Of a stretch of DNA of 64,000 bases, positions 53,953 to 63,544 are shown one piece after another. The DNA is from Lentisphaera marina (GTDB lineage Bacteria; Verrucomicrobiota; Lentisphaeria; Lentisphaerales; Lentisphaeraceae): positions 103,773 through 167,772 of the forward strand of contig NZ_JAQZZL010000003.1 in assembly GCF_028745505.1 (NCBI RefSeq), read 5' to 3'. How positions within the stretch are numbered: the first letter of the stretch is position 1; every line of letters starts with the position of its first letter. The notes beneath the pieces were generated by a model, which did no database searches, was not told where the DNA came from, and saw only the letters and a list, made by a program, of their open reading frames with translations. Made by a program: the position numbers and the translations under genes.

Positions 53953-55575
53953 TTAGTAACGTTTGTTACGGTGGTGATGGCCACCATTTCTCTCTTGGTG
54001 ACGAGAGCCTCCGCCTCTGCGGTTCCCCCCACCTTTATTACCACCACGTTTCTGAGCAAACTTACGTTCATTATGCTTTTTATCGTGATCATCAGTCATT
54101 CCTTCTGGTGGAACTTCTGCAGGTAATTGCATCTCGATATAACATTCAATTTCAGGAAGTTCAAAACCACTATTTTCATCTGCAAAGCTAATGGATTTAC
54201 CCTTTGCAGAAGCACGGCCAGTACGACCAACACGGTGTACGTAATCTTCCGGTTCATAAGGCAACTCATAGTTAACAACGTGACTAACATCATCAACGTG
54301 AATACCACGCCCCGCCACATCAGTTGCAACCAAGACCTGCACAGCGCCTGAACGGAACTCTTCTAAAATACGCATGCGTTTCTTTTGTGGAACATCGCCG
54401 GTTAATAACTCTAATTTATCAACGCCATACTGATAAAGCCTATCTGCTAGGCGTTCACAATCAAATTTGCGGTTAGCAAAAATAATCATGCGCTTCACCT
54501 CTTCATTTTTGAGGTGCCATAAGATCACGTTCTCTTTTTGATTAGCCGTTACAGTGTAAACTTTTTGCGTGACGTTCTTAGAAACAATTGTTTCTGGATT
54601 GATTTCGACTTTCTCATATTTTTCGTTGAGCCAGCTCGATGCTAAATCAAGTACAGATTGATTCAAGGTTGCTGAATAAAGCTGCGTAATTCTTTTATCA
54701 CGCCCAGGAAGGTAACCAACAATTTTTCTAACATCAGGTATGAAACCCATATCGAGCATGCGGTCAGCTTCGTCAATACAAAGGAACTCAACTTCGCGCA
54801 AGTTAATCATCTTGCGACGATGGTAATCCATTAAACGGCCAGGTGTTGCCACGGCAATATCAACTCGACCGCGAAGAATCTGTGCTTGCTTATCAAAATC
54901 CATGCCGCCAAAGAAAGTCTCAACGCGAATATCGCAATACTTACCTAAGCCCACTGCATCAGCGCCAATTTGAAGCGCTAGCTCACGTGTGGGGGCCAAG
55001 ATAAGTGCACGTGGTGTACCCGCTTTAACTTCTGATTGTGGGTTATTGACAAAGTGATTGTACATGGAAATCAAAAATGCCGCCGTTTTACCCGTACCAG
55101 TCTGTGCCTTAGCCGCTACATCCTGGCCTTTCAATGAAATTGGAAGCACACCTTCTTGAACTGGAGTACAAAATTTGAAGTCCATTTCGTAAATAGCTCT
55201 TTGAACTGCTGGACACAAATCCATTGAGAGAAATGCTTTCTTGCCTTCTTCCACTGGGATTTCCGTGGGTGCTACCCAAGAATTATCAGTTTTGGCCGGC
55301 GTTAGTGGCGTTACATCTACATGAGCTGATTTGTGTGATTTCTGATTATTATTTTTAGGTTTAGAATCGCGCTTCTGATTATTCTTGTTATTATGATTTT
55401 GCTTACGGGGCTGATCTTTTTTCTGCCCATGCGACGATTGATTATTCTGTGATTTTTTCTGCTCGTCCTGCTTATTATTCTGACTCGAGCTTTGTTGGGC
55501 TTGGGGCTTACTTGCCTCTTGCTCTTTTGCAGGCGTTGATTCGCCTCCAAAAATTTTCTTTAAAAAGCCTAACAA
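53953..55575 (-). CDS. DEAD-box RNA helicase (RhlE/RhlB type)
   Basis: 540 residues. An N-terminal low-complexity tail (about 10-85) is rich in Gln, Asn, Lys and Ser. The core has FCTPVQ (Q motif), AKAQTGTGKT (motif I), PTRELALQ, DEAD, SAT and HRVGRTGRA. The C-terminus (about 505-540) is Gly/Arg/His-rich, RGG-like. Both tails would bind RNA and could support condensate formation. It unwinds RNA in decay or ribosome assembly. Single gene with its own terminator. Confidence 0.94.
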   Translation of the reverse strand: MLGFLKKIFGGESTPAKEQEASKPQAQQSSSQNNKQDEQKKSQNNQSSHGQKKDQPRKQNHNNKNNQKRDSKPKNNNQKSHKSAHVDVTPLTPAKTDNSWVAPTEIPVEEGKKAFLSMDLCPAVQRAIYEMDFKFCTPVQEGVLPISLKGQDVAAKAQTGTGKTAAFLISMYNHFVNNPQSEVKAGTPRALILAPTRELALQIGADAVGLGKYCDIRVETFFGGMDFDKQAQILRGRVDIAVATPGRLMDYHRRKMINLREVEFLCIDEADRMLDMGFIPDVRKIVGYLPGRDKRITQLYSATLNQSVLDLASSWLNEKYEKVEINPETIVSKNVTQKVYTVTANQKENVILWHLKNEEVKRMIIFANRKFDCERLADRLYQYGVDKLELLTGDVPQKKRMRILEEFRSGAVQVLVATDVAGRGIHVDDVSHVVNYELPYEPEDYVHRVGRTGRASAKGKSISFADENSGFELPEIECYIEMQLPAEVPPEGMTDDHDKKHNERKFAQKRGGNKGGGNRRGGGSRHQERNGGHHHRNKRY

Positions 55576-55735
55576 TATATTTCTCCGATTTTTTATTAAT
55601 TCGCTGAATCTAGGGGGGATATGCCTATTCTACAAGCCCCTACACTTGTCCAGCCTACTTCACTTGAACTTATTATCGCACTTTAAAAGTCATAAGGCGA
55701 TTATTAAGTGACAACGACTTCTTTAGCAACTGAAT

Positions 55736-56086
55736 TCACTGACGAGGAAAAACCGCTCCTGCACCTTTCTTTTCGATCCCGCCCTTCTCCATACTCACTT
55801 CATAGTAGACAATTAAAGCACCTTCATGAACCACTGCCGTCGCTTCTAATTCGTATTTCCAACCATCTACTTCACCAGATGTTTCCAAAGGCTTGTTGAG
55901 TTTTACTCCCGTCGCCGGGAACTCCACTCTCGAGCCATCATTCAATTTGTAATAACACTCAATGCTATAGGCTCCATCATAAATTTCATACGCAGTCAAA
56001 CGCCAATTCGGATCACTTTCGACTGGCGCAAAAAAGCTACATGACATTAAGAAAAATAGACTAAAGATACATAATATTTTTTTCAT
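55736..56086 (-). CDS. Small hypothetical lipoprotein at the end of the dcw cluster
   Basis: 116 residues, not recognised. Type II signal with lipobox LMSC (Cys16). The mature part has Trp/Tyr-rich beta segments (WRLTAYEIYDGAYSIECYYKLNDG). It begins 4 nt after the mraY stop, so it is transcribed with the cluster. A link to wall synthesis is suggested only by position. The 55577-55735 gap after it has no gene. Confidence 0.65.
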   Translation of the reverse strand: MKKILCIFSLFFLMSCSFFAPVESDPNWRLTAYEIYDGAYSIECYYKLNDGSRVEFPATGVKLNKPLETSGEVDGWKYELEATAVVHEGALIVYYEVSMEKGGIEKKGAGAVFPRQ

Positions 56087-56090
56087 TTAC

Positions 56091-57194
56091 TTACCTAATT
56101 TTTAAAGTTGCTAAGCCCACGGCGGCACATATAGCACCAATAATCCAAAAGCGTGTGACAATTTGAGTTTCAGACCAACCTTTCTTTTGAAAGTGATGAT
56201 GCACGGGAGCCATCAAAAAGATGCGTTTACCCCCAGTTGCTTTGTAATACAGGGTTTGCAACAAAGAAGAACCCGCTTCCATCACAAAAACTCCACCAAT
56301 GATCGGCAAAATCATTTCCTGCTTAACGATGATCGCCATAATGCCTAAAGAACCACCTAAAGCCAAACTTCCCGTATCACCCATAAACATCGCCGCGGGT
56401 TTACTATTGTACCACAAGAAACCCATACAGGCCCCAACAACTGCCGCACCAAAAACTGCCGCTTCACCACAACCCTTGATATAAGGCGTACTCAAATATT
56501 CCGCATAGTCCACATTACCGCACAAATAAGCGATTATCATATAACTCATCATAGCAATGATCATTGCCCCCGTTGCTAAGCCATCCATGCCATCACTAAT
56601 ATTCACGCCATTACCAGTTCCCCAAAGCACAAAGACACCATAAATCATCGCAAACCACATGGGCATATACAACAAGGCTTCTTTCATAAAGGGAATAGTT
56701 AAAAGCGGTGCACTATCACGTGTGTCCGGCGCACGATAAAGAATAAAAATTGCGGCAATCGCAATAATCATTTCTGCAAACAAACGCAATTTTCCCGAGA
56801 CCCCATCTTTACCCAAAGGCCCTTGCATTCGTCTTACTTTTCGAAAGTCATCCCAAAAGCCCAGCAAGCCAAAACTCAACATCACCATGAGACAGAGTCG
56901 AGTCACCATAAGATCGAGACGAGCCCACAGTATCGTGGAGACAAACACGGCAATGATAATCAGAATCCCGCCCATTGCTGGAGTCTTACCCTTTATTGCG
57001 CACAACTCTTCTTCAGAGACAAATCCCGCCAAACGCTGTGGAGCCACGGCAAACTCCTTCAAGAAGCGAATCATGACTGGTGCAAAGACCACCACAATTA
57101 AAAAGGCGATCAAGGCTGCACCCGCAGATCTGAAAGTTAAATATTTAAAGATCCTAAGTGGAGAATCCTCGTATTGACTCAGCCAATAAAGCAT
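56091..57194 (-). CDS. mraY: Phospho-N-acetylmuramoyl-pentapeptide transferase
   Basis: Membrane enzyme that makes lipid I from UDP-MurNAc-pentapeptide and undecaprenyl phosphate. 367 residues, about ten helices. Motifs: TPAMGGILI, NGVNISDGMDGLATG (catalytic Asp), FMGDTGSLALGG and the histidine motif APVHHHFQKKGW. Two nt separate it from murF. It is the last recognisable dcw gene; murD, ftsW and murG do not follow. Confidence 0.97.
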   Translation of the reverse strand: MLYWLSQYEDSPLRIFKYLTFRSAGAALIAFLIVVVFAPVMIRFLKEFAVAPQRLAGFVSEEELCAIKGKTPAMGGILIIIAVFVSTILWARLDLMVTRLCLMVMLSFGLLGFWDDFRKVRRMQGPLGKDGVSGKLRLFAEMIIAIAAIFILYRAPDTRDSAPLLTIPFMKEALLYMPMWFAMIYGVFVLWGTGNGVNISDGMDGLATGAMIIAMMSYMIIAYLCGNVDYAEYLSTPYIKGCGEAAVFGAAVVGACMGFLWYNSKPAAMFMGDTGSLALGGSLGIMAIIVKQEMILPIIGGVFVMEAGSSLLQTLYYKATGGKRIFLMAPVHHHFQKKGWSETQIVTRFWIIGAICAAVGLATLKIR

Positions 57195-57196
57195 GT

Positions 57197-58564
57197 TTAA
57201 TCCCTAAGTTTATGATAAATTTTTTCCAATTGTATACCCCTTGATCCCTTAAAAAACAAGGTCTCATTTGTATTTATGCTTTGCTTTAAATATTCCCCGG
57301 CTTCAGTACTATTTAAAAAGGCTTTTTCACCCTGATGAACTTCCTGAAAACATTCTCCCACAGTGAGTAAATCAAAACCCTGCATTGCTTTCGCTTGTTC
57401 CAAAACCTCTTGGTGATACTTTTTTGCCATCGTCCCCAACTCAAGCATATCCCCCAAGACCAAAATCCCTGAAGAATACACTTCCTTCACCCATGCAAGA
57501 AAAGCTTTTGTACTTTGGGGATTAGCGTTATAACAATCCAAGACAAAAGTCTGCTCCCCGACTTGCTCAGTCTTCATGCGCATCCCGGGTAATTCTATGG
57601 AGGCAATTTGAGATGATAAATTTTTGATATCAAAAGAAAACTCTTGCTGATAGTTTTCGAGCAGAGCTAAGCAGGCACAAATATTGAGAAGCTGATGTTC
57701 ACCGCTTAAAGAACTTTCTAGATTTAATACTTCACCACTCTTTAAACGTACCGAGAACTCACTTTTATCTAAAGCTAAATCATAATTCAATAAGCACACA
57801 TCCGCAGTCGTTTCTTTACCGAAAGAAATAATACTTATATCACTTCGATCCTTCAATGCTCGCTTAATGCGTGCTGATAAGTATTCAGGAACCACCGCTA
57901 TACCATCTGCATTCATATATCGGAAAATATCAATTTTCTCTTCAAATATGGCGTCTTCGTTGTCAAAGTTGCCAATATGCGAAGCACCTACTGAAGTCAG
58001 TATGGCAGCATGGGCTACAACGATCTTTGCGAGATCCGCAATTTCCCCTGGATGATTGGTCCCCATCTCTAGACTAAAGAACAACTCATCACCTTTGAGG
58101 CGCACAATATTTTGCGTAACTCCAATGTGGTTATTCGTATTGCCTAAAGTACTCAATACTCGATTGGGAACGATAGCCTCCAACAAATGACTCAAAATTG
58201 CATTCGTACTCGTTTTCCCTGAGCTACCCGTGATTCCAAACCTCTTAGCTTTTCTTTGTTTCTGCAGTAAATAGCGTCCTAATTTTTGCCAAGCTTCTAC
58301 CGTGTCGGAGACTTTGATCATCGCCACAGAATCTAGACTTAACAACTCCATTTCTTTCGAGATCACCAAAACACGCGCGCCTTTTTCAACGGCTAAATCC
58401 AAGTAATCGTGAGCGTCGTAATTCTCTCCCTCAAAAGCAAAAAAGACTGCGTCATTTAAATCCTTGCGTGTATCACTTTCAAAAGCTCGGTAATCATCAT
58501 AGCTTGTGTCGCTTACCAACACCTCTCCACCCACTGCTTGGCACAGCTCATTAAAGTCCAACAT
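57197..58564 (-). CDS. murF: UDP-MurNAc-tripeptide D-Ala-D-Ala ligase
   Basis: Adds D-Ala-D-Ala to UDP-MurNAc-tripeptide. 455 residues. The ATP-binding P-loop is GITGSSGKTST; later motifs are SLEMGTNHPGEI, the LSGEHQLLN hinge and DCYNANPQS. Shares one base with the murE stop (TAATG), so translation is coupled. Together with Alr it supplies and uses D-alanine; ddl is not in the window. Confidence 0.95.
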   Translation of the reverse strand: MLDFNELCQAVGGEVLVSDTSYDDYRAFESDTRKDLNDAVFFAFEGENYDAHDYLDLAVEKGARVLVISKEMELLSLDSVAMIKVSDTVEAWQKLGRYLLQKQRKAKRFGITGSSGKTSTNAILSHLLEAIVPNRVLSTLGNTNNHIGVTQNIVRLKGDELFFSLEMGTNHPGEIADLAKIVVAHAAILTSVGASHIGNFDNEDAIFEEKIDIFRYMNADGIAVVPEYLSARIKRALKDRSDISIISFGKETTADVCLLNYDLALDKSEFSVRLKSGEVLNLESSLSGEHQLLNICACLALLENYQQEFSFDIKNLSSQIASIELPGMRMKTEQVGEQTFVLDCYNANPQSTKAFLAWVKEVYSSGILVLGDMLELGTMAKKYHQEVLEQAKAMQGFDLLTVGECFQEVHQGEKAFLNSTEAGEYLKQSINTNETLFFKGSRGIQLEKIYHKLRD

Positions 58565-59976
58565 TAACTCTCTTCCTCAATAATTTTTCTACATAAACTA
58601 CGATCACTAAAATGAACCCTGTGATCTTTAAAAATTTGCACTTCTTCATGCCCCTTGCCCGCAATAACAAGATAATCTTCACTTGCTAAGCCCTCGCAAA
58701 CACTGCGAATAGCTTTTTCGCGATCCAGTATAATTCGCGCTGGCTTTCTTTTTGCTGATAATATTTCTTCGACAATTTTCTGGGGATCTTCACTGCGTGG
58801 ATTATCATTCGTCAGAACAACTTCATCAGCTAAATCCGAAGCCTTGCCCATTCCTAAGCGGCGCCCGGGATCCCGATCTCCTCCACAACCAAATACGAGA
58901 TGGAGTTTCCCTTGACAATATTTGCGAACTTCGCAAAGAACTTTTTCTAAAGCTTCTTCTGCATGAGCAAAATCGACTATAATTTTTGCCCCATTTTTTT
59001 TCTCGAAAAGTTCCATCCTACCGGGGATGCCTGGAAAAATCTTCATCGCTTCTTCTATTTCTGCCAAGCACTCATTACCCAAGAGTTCTATCACCAGTAG
59101 AATTGCTCCCGCTGCATTATAAATATTGTATTCTCCCAAAAATTGAGGCAAAGCAATTTCATGCCCTTCGAGTTTCACTGATTGACTCAATACTTGGCAG
59201 TCACTCTCAGCCTTCTGCGCAAATGTCTTCACTTGTGAATTCAATAATCTTTGGCCATGCTCATCGTCGCTATTCACCACCTGAATCTTTGATTCATATT
59301 CGTCAAAAATTTTTCTTTTGGCGGCAAAGTAATTCTCCATAGAGCCATGATACTGCAAATGATCTTCACTTAAATTTGTAAAAAGAATCGCTTCAAATCC
59401 TAAGCCATAGAGGCGCTGCTGATCTAAGCCATGGCTCGAAGCTTCTAAAACGATGTATTCCGCTCCCTGCTGATGCATCTCGTCAAGAAAAGCATGTAAT
59501 TCTTCCGGGCCTGGTGTCGTCAAAGAGCTTGCCTTCACCTCTCCAGGCAAGCCATGCCCCAAAGTCCCCATGATGGCACTTCGCTTGCCTAATTGATTAA
59601 GCAAGTAATTAATAATAAACGCCGTGCTAGATTTCCCATTGCTTCCCGTCACCGCAATGATTTTTAATTCATCTTTGACTTCATCATGAAATAAACTCGC
59701 CAGCAAAGCATTGGCTTTACGTACGTCATCAACACAAATCTGGGGTATCGCCACATCCAAAAACTCATCACAGATAAAAACGGGCGCGCCCTTGGACAAA
59801 GCCTCGGTAATAAAGGACTCACCATTTTGCTGGTGACCTTTCAATACGGAAAAAATATATGATTCTTTTATTAATCGTGAATCGGCGCTAAAGCCTAAGA
59901 ACTCATCCGCTAGTGGTGCACTCACCCTTGGGTTCAAGGATGCCAAACTCGCTAAAACTTCTTCACTTGACTTCAT
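58564..59976 (-). CDS. murE: UDP-MurNAc-dipeptide:diaminopimelate ligase
   Basis: Adds the third stem-peptide residue. Motifs: P-loop AVTGSNGKSSTAF, LEASSHGLDQQRL, EDHLQYHGSMENY and the specificity motif DNPRSEDP. The DNPR form indicates meso-diaminopimelate. About 470 residues from the ATG at 59976, which overlaps the ftsI end by 14 nt; an in-frame ATG at 60009 would add 11 residues and overlap 47 nt. Neither has a clear SD, consistent with coupling to ftsI. Confidence 0.94.
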   Translation of the reverse strand: MKSSEEVLASLASLNPRVSAPLADEFLGFSADSRLIKESYIFSVLKGHQQNGESFITEALSKGAPVFICDEFLDVAIPQICVDDVRKANALLASLFHDEVKDELKIIAVTGSNGKSSTAFIINYLLNQLGKRSAIMGTLGHGLPGEVKASSLTTPGPEELHAFLDEMHQQGAEYIVLEASSHGLDQQRLYGLGFEAILFTNLSEDHLQYHGSMENYFAAKRKIFDEYESKIQVVNSDDEHGQRLLNSQVKTFAQKAESDCQVLSQSVKLEGHEIALPQFLGEYNIYNAAGAILLVIELLGNECLAEIEEAMKIFPGIPGRMELFEKKNGAKIIVDFAHAEEALEKVLCEVRKYCQGKLHLVFGCGGDRDPGRRLGMGKASDLADEVVLTNDNPRSEDPQKIVEEILSAKRKPARIILDREKAIRSVCEGLASEDYLVIAGKGHEEVQIFKDHRVHFSDRSLCRKIIEEES

Positions 59977-61687
59977 CAGTAATTTCGTCGGGTAAGTCGG
60001 GCTTAACATTTAAGTAACGTAAAGTTTTCTCTGCAATTCTTCTAAAAGTCGGTGCTGCTGCAGTTCCACCATATCGGTATTTGTATGCGGGCTCATCCAC
60101 CACAATCATCAGTACAAATTCCGGATTATCTGCTGGCGCATATCCGACAAATGAAGCGACGTGAATTCGGTTAGAATAAGCATTGTTAACCCATTTCTGT
60201 GACGTTCCCGTTTTGCCCGCCACATAATAACCTGGCACATGCGCTTTTGGCGCCGTCCCTCCATCGCGTGTCACTGTCTTCAAGGCATTCGTCATTCCTT
60301 GCGTAACTCGCAAGGGTAAAACTCTTCTTTTTAGCACCGGTGGATACTCAATCACTTCCCCCGTGTCTGGCTTCTTTACTTTATCCACCACTCTGAGCTG
60401 CATCATATTGCCATCATTAGCAATAGCTCCCCAAGCCTGCATCATTTGCGGCACTGTAACCGCTATCCCCTGGCCGATCGACATACGACTTATGGATAAA
60501 CCATCCCACTTGTCCACATGGCGAAATATGCCTCTTGATTCAGTACCAATATTTAAACCCGAACGTTCACCAAAACCAAAGCGACGCAAACCCGCATACA
60601 TCGCATTCTTCCCTACACTAAGAGCCAATTTTGCCGTCCCAATATTACTAGACTTTTGAATCACCTGCCAAATCGGTATATTCCCATAATGGTGCCCCGC
60701 ATCCCTCAAAGGCTTGCCTGCGTGATACCACATGCCATCCTCACAATCAATGCGATCATTAAAAGAATAATTCCGCAAGCCCATGACCACAGAAATACTG
60801 CAGGCCTTCATAATTGACCCCGGCTCAAAAACATCCTCTAGCAAGCGATTTGCATATTTATCACGAGTCATGGTAGAACGATCGTTGGCATTGAAAGTGG
60901 GTCTTTGCGCCATCGCTAAAATCGCTCCCGTGCGTGGATCCGTCATCATTGCGTAAACTGATTTACATGGTATTTCTGCGACGAGCCTATCCAACTCTTC
61001 TTCCATAAATGATTGAATCGGTTCCGAAATGGTCAAATACACATCCCAGCCATCTTTGGGATTGACGCTTTTCAAAGTCTGCAACTCTTTGTTCCGACGT
61101 GAGCGCTCAATAACCACTTCCCCACTCGTTGGCGTCATCTGCTTATTGTACTTCGACTCTATGCCCATAGCTCCATCGCCCGTGTGGCTAACAAAGCCCA
61201 AGAGATTTGAAGCTAGATTATTTTTGGGGTAGAAACGACTTTGCGACTCTTTATAATGTAAGCCAGGCAAGCTCATCTCACGCAACTTCATCACCTTATC
61301 AATAGTGATACCCTTGGCGACCACAACTTGAACGAGTTTTTCGTTTTCAAAACGCGGTCTTAACGCAGCATCACTCACACCCGTTTCTTTTTTGAGTATT
61401 TCAAAAATCTCCCATTTCCTAGCACCCATATGCCTAGGCTCCGCAAAGACTTCATAAGTCACACGAGTCATGGCTAAAATATTGGGAGCGGGAGAACGAG
61501 TGGAGTCAAAGATCATCCCACGACGACCCTTGGATAGCCTCTTGGAGGTGTATTTTTTTTGCGCTTTGCTCAAAAGCTCATCATGACGATGAACTTGCAC
61601 ATAATAAAAACGCGCCAACAAGACAGAAAAGAACATAAGGGCCAAAGTCGTAACTAAGACCAAACGTGCTCTAAATCCTTGGCGCAT
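59963..61687 (-). CDS. ftsI: Septal peptidoglycan transpeptidase FtsI (PBP3)
   Basis: 574 residues. One N-terminal membrane helix (about 8-28), a pedestal domain, then the transpeptidase with SxxK in EPGSIMKA (near 290), SxN in KSSNIG and KTG in VAGKTGTSQKW. It cross-links septal peptidoglycan and is the beta-lactam target. Gene order after an FtsL-like protein and before murE is canonical for division clusters. No C-terminal PASTA domain. Confidence 0.95.
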   Translation of the reverse strand: MRQGFRARLVLVTTLALMFFSVLLARFYYVQVHRHDELLSKAQKKYTSKRLSKGRRGMIFDSTRSPAPNILAMTRVTYEVFAEPRHMGARKWEIFEILKKETGVSDAALRPRFENEKLVQVVVAKGITIDKVMKLREMSLPGLHYKESQSRFYPKNNLASNLLGFVSHTGDGAMGIESKYNKQMTPTSGEVVIERSRRNKELQTLKSVNPKDGWDVYLTISEPIQSFMEEELDRLVAEIPCKSVYAMMTDPRTGAILAMAQRPTFNANDRSTMTRDKYANRLLEDVFEPGSIMKACSISVVMGLRNYSFNDRIDCEDGMWYHAGKPLRDAGHHYGNIPIWQVIQKSSNIGTAKLALSVGKNAMYAGLRRFGFGERSGLNIGTESRGIFRHVDKWDGLSISRMSIGQGIAVTVPQMMQAWGAIANDGNMMQLRVVDKVKKPDTGEVIEYPPVLKRRVLPLRVTQGMTNALKTVTRDGGTAPKAHVPGYYVAGKTGTSQKWVNNAYSNRIHVASFVGYAPADNPEFVLMIVVDEPAYKYRYGGTAAAPTFRRIAEKTLRYLNVKPDLPDEITDEVK

Positions 61688-61696
61688 CTCTATTTA

Positions 61697-62065
61697 TTAA
61701 GGTTGAACAGTCGTAACAGCGAGCTGACCTTCAGCATTCATCTGCTGCTCTAATGGATCAACTGGATCTTGAATATGGTAAAGCTCTGTTACATAACTAG
61801 GATTGGGAGAATGTAAATTTAAATTGTACTCTCTCACCTTTCTAAAAATATAACTACTTTGAGTCTTCTCTTCCAATTGCGCCTGTAAGTTGATACGACG
61901 AACCTGAGCCTCGTGAAGAAGTTTCTTTTGCAAAGTTAACTCAGACTGAATTTTATCTTCATGAGTTTCCATATATAAATAACCAAGTGCTAAAACTAAC
62001 ACCAATAAAGCATCAAAGATTAAGAGCCAGCTTCCACCGAATTTCGTGTCTTTCTTATTTTTCAT
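61697..62065 (-). CDS. ftsL: FtsL-like division protein
   Basis: 122 residues: short basic cytoplasmic start, one membrane helix (about 13-31), then a coiled-coil-like segment (about 34-75, THEDKIQSELTLQKKLLHEAQ). That topology and the position between rsmH and ftsI define FtsL, though sequence similarity is always poor. It would form the FtsQLB subcomplex that activates FtsI/FtsW. The Pro/Gln-rich tail is unusual. Confidence 0.72.
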   Translation of the reverse strand: MKNKKDTKFGGSWLLIFDALLVLVLALGYLYMETHEDKIQSELTLQKKLLHEAQVRRINLQAQLEEKTQSSYIFRKVREYNLNLHSPNPSYVTELYHIQDPVDPLEQQMNAEGQLAVTTVQP

Positions 62066-62083
62066 TTACTTATCCTCTTACTA

Positions 62084-63019
62084 TTAAATTTTTTCTGCTA
62101 CACGTAGTTTGGCACATGCAGCACGAGTATTTTCGGCAAGCTCATTCGACTCAGCGGTCAAAGGCTTCCTAGTTATAATTTTCACTTGTGGCTTGCGCCC
62201 ACAGACACACACCGGCATATCCGGAGGGCAGTCACAACTAATCGCTTTTTCCTTAAAGAATTCTTTCACCATGCGATCTTCTAAGGAATGAAAACTAATG
62301 ACCGCTAAGCGTCCGCCCGGTTTAAGTAGATCGAATGCCGCTTTCATGCCGGATTCCAAAGCACCTAGCTCATCGTTAACGGCAATTCGCAAAGCCTGAA
62401 AAGCTAGTGTGGGCGCCGGATTCCTTTTACGACGATTGCGATTCACGCAAACACGATCCGCTAAACCCGCCAATTGCTCAGTGTGGGTGAAGAGTTGCTT
62501 CTCACGATCTGCAACAATGGCTTTAGCTAAACGGTACGCCTCTTTCATTTCTCCGTAGTCACGGAATATTTTGGTTAAACCCTCTAAGCTTTCCTTATTG
62601 AGGATCATCGAAGCCGTTACTTTAAGGCGACGATCCATGCGCATATCCAAGGGTCCATTTTCGCGATAGGTAAAACCGCGGCTCGCCTCATCTAAGTGAT
62701 GTGAGCTAACGCCAATATCCATCAAAACACCATCGACTTGATTCCACTCGGAGTTATCTTGCAACTTATCCAAATCACGAAAGTTTAAACGCTTGCTCTG
62801 AAAGCGATCGCCAAATTTACTCAAGCGTTCTGCCGCAGCGCGCAAAGCATTGTCGTCACAGTCAAGCCCTAGCAGTCTTACGCCTTCATCACTCGAAAGA
62901 ATCATAGAGCTATGCCCACCGCCACCAAGAGTGCAATCGATGTACTTACCACCCTCATGAGGCTGCAAGCCCTGGATCACTTGATCAGCTAAAACAGGTA
63001 TGTGATGAAAGTCTGGCAT
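62084..63019 (-). CDS. rsmH: 16S rRNA (cytosine1402-N4)-methyltransferase
   Basis: 311 residues. Uses SAM to methylate C1402 in the decoding centre. Motifs: HIPVLADQVI, DCTLGGGGHS (SAM loop), MDIGVSSHHLDEASRGFTY, LDMRMD, and VISFHSLEDRMVKEFF. A small Cys-rich insert CDCPPDMPVCVCG lies near 262, as in many family members. Its ATG shares a base with the mraZ stop (TAATG). Confidence 0.96.
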   Translation of the reverse strand: MPDFHHIPVLADQVIQGLQPHEGGKYIDCTLGGGGHSSMILSSDEGVRLLGLDCDDNALRAAAERLSKFGDRFQSKRLNFRDLDKLQDNSEWNQVDGVLMDIGVSSHHLDEASRGFTYRENGPLDMRMDRRLKVTASMILNKESLEGLTKIFRDYGEMKEAYRLAKAIVADREKQLFTHTEQLAGLADRVCVNRNRRKRNPAPTLAFQALRIAVNDELGALESGMKAAFDLLKPGGRLAVISFHSLEDRMVKEFFKEKAISCDCPPDMPVCVCGRKPQVKIITRKPLTAESNELAENTRAACAKLRVAEKI

Positions 63020-63495
63020 TAGTTATTTTCTCCGAATAAATCATCTAAACTGACGTCTTGATTCATCAAACCATCTAGCATTGCATAGGGATCCATCTCA
63101 TCATCTTGTTCAGTTTCCCATTGTTCCTTGGACCAAATTTGTGCAGTCGTTACAGCGCCGACTAAAACCGCTTCGCCTTTGATACCCGCATAATCTTTCA
63201 TTTTAGCTGGCAAAGGCACACGTCCTTGCTTGTCGCACTGAACCTCTTGAATCTTGGCACCAAAGGCCGCCAGCGCTCTCGCCATCTTAGGGTTTGTAAA
63301 AGAAACTTTTTTTAGGCGCTCCCTCAAAACAGCAAACATGTACTCAGGGATGACTTGGATCATTTTTTCCTTTCCAGGCAGAAGGTACAAACGAGCTCCT
63401 TCCCCACCTCTCCAAGAGCGGGGAATCGCAAGCCGGCGTTGAGTATCGACCGAATGCTCGTACTCGCCAGTAAATATAATCTCGTCAGATTGCAT
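63019..63495 (-). CDS. mraZ: Transcriptional regulator MraZ
   Basis: 158 residues, two SpoVT/AbrB-like halves (RLAIPRSWRG near 20 and GRVPLPAKMKDYAG near 92), plus an acidic C-terminal extension. MraZ forms a ring and binds direct repeats upstream of its own operon, usually repressing it. Here four such repeats sit just upstream. First gene of the dcw cluster. The SD is weak (GAAAGAAG). Confidence 0.94.
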   Translation of the reverse strand: MQSDEIIFTGEYEHSVDTQRRLAIPRSWRGGEGARLYLLPGKEKMIQVIPEYMFAVLRERLKKVSFTNPKMARALAAFGAKIQEVQCDKQGRVPLPAKMKDYAGIKGEAVLVGAVTTAQIWSKEQWETEQDDEMDPYAMLDGLMNQDVSLDDLFGENN

Positions 63496-63510
63496 TTGTA
63501 ACTTCTTTCA

Positions 63511-63544
63511 CCTATTTAAACCTATTTCCTCCTAAACTACCCTA
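63511..63544 (-). promoter_or_regulatory. MraZ operator: four TAGG boxes at exact 10-nt spacing
   Basis: On the minus strand TAGG occurs at four positions exactly 10 nt apart (plus-strand CCTA at 63511, 63521, 63531 and 63541), beginning 16 nt before the mraZ ATG. E. coli MraZ binds TGGGN repeats separated by 5 nt, the same 10-nt period. The boxes therefore look like a TAGG variant of the MraZ site, covering the mraZ leader or promoter. Confidence 0.85.

Noticed and set aside
53865..54191. Plus-strand open frame of 108 codons at the helicase 3' end
   Set aside because: It crosses the helicase terminator and reads antisense to the RGG tail; His/Tyr-rich translation is an artefact of that composition.
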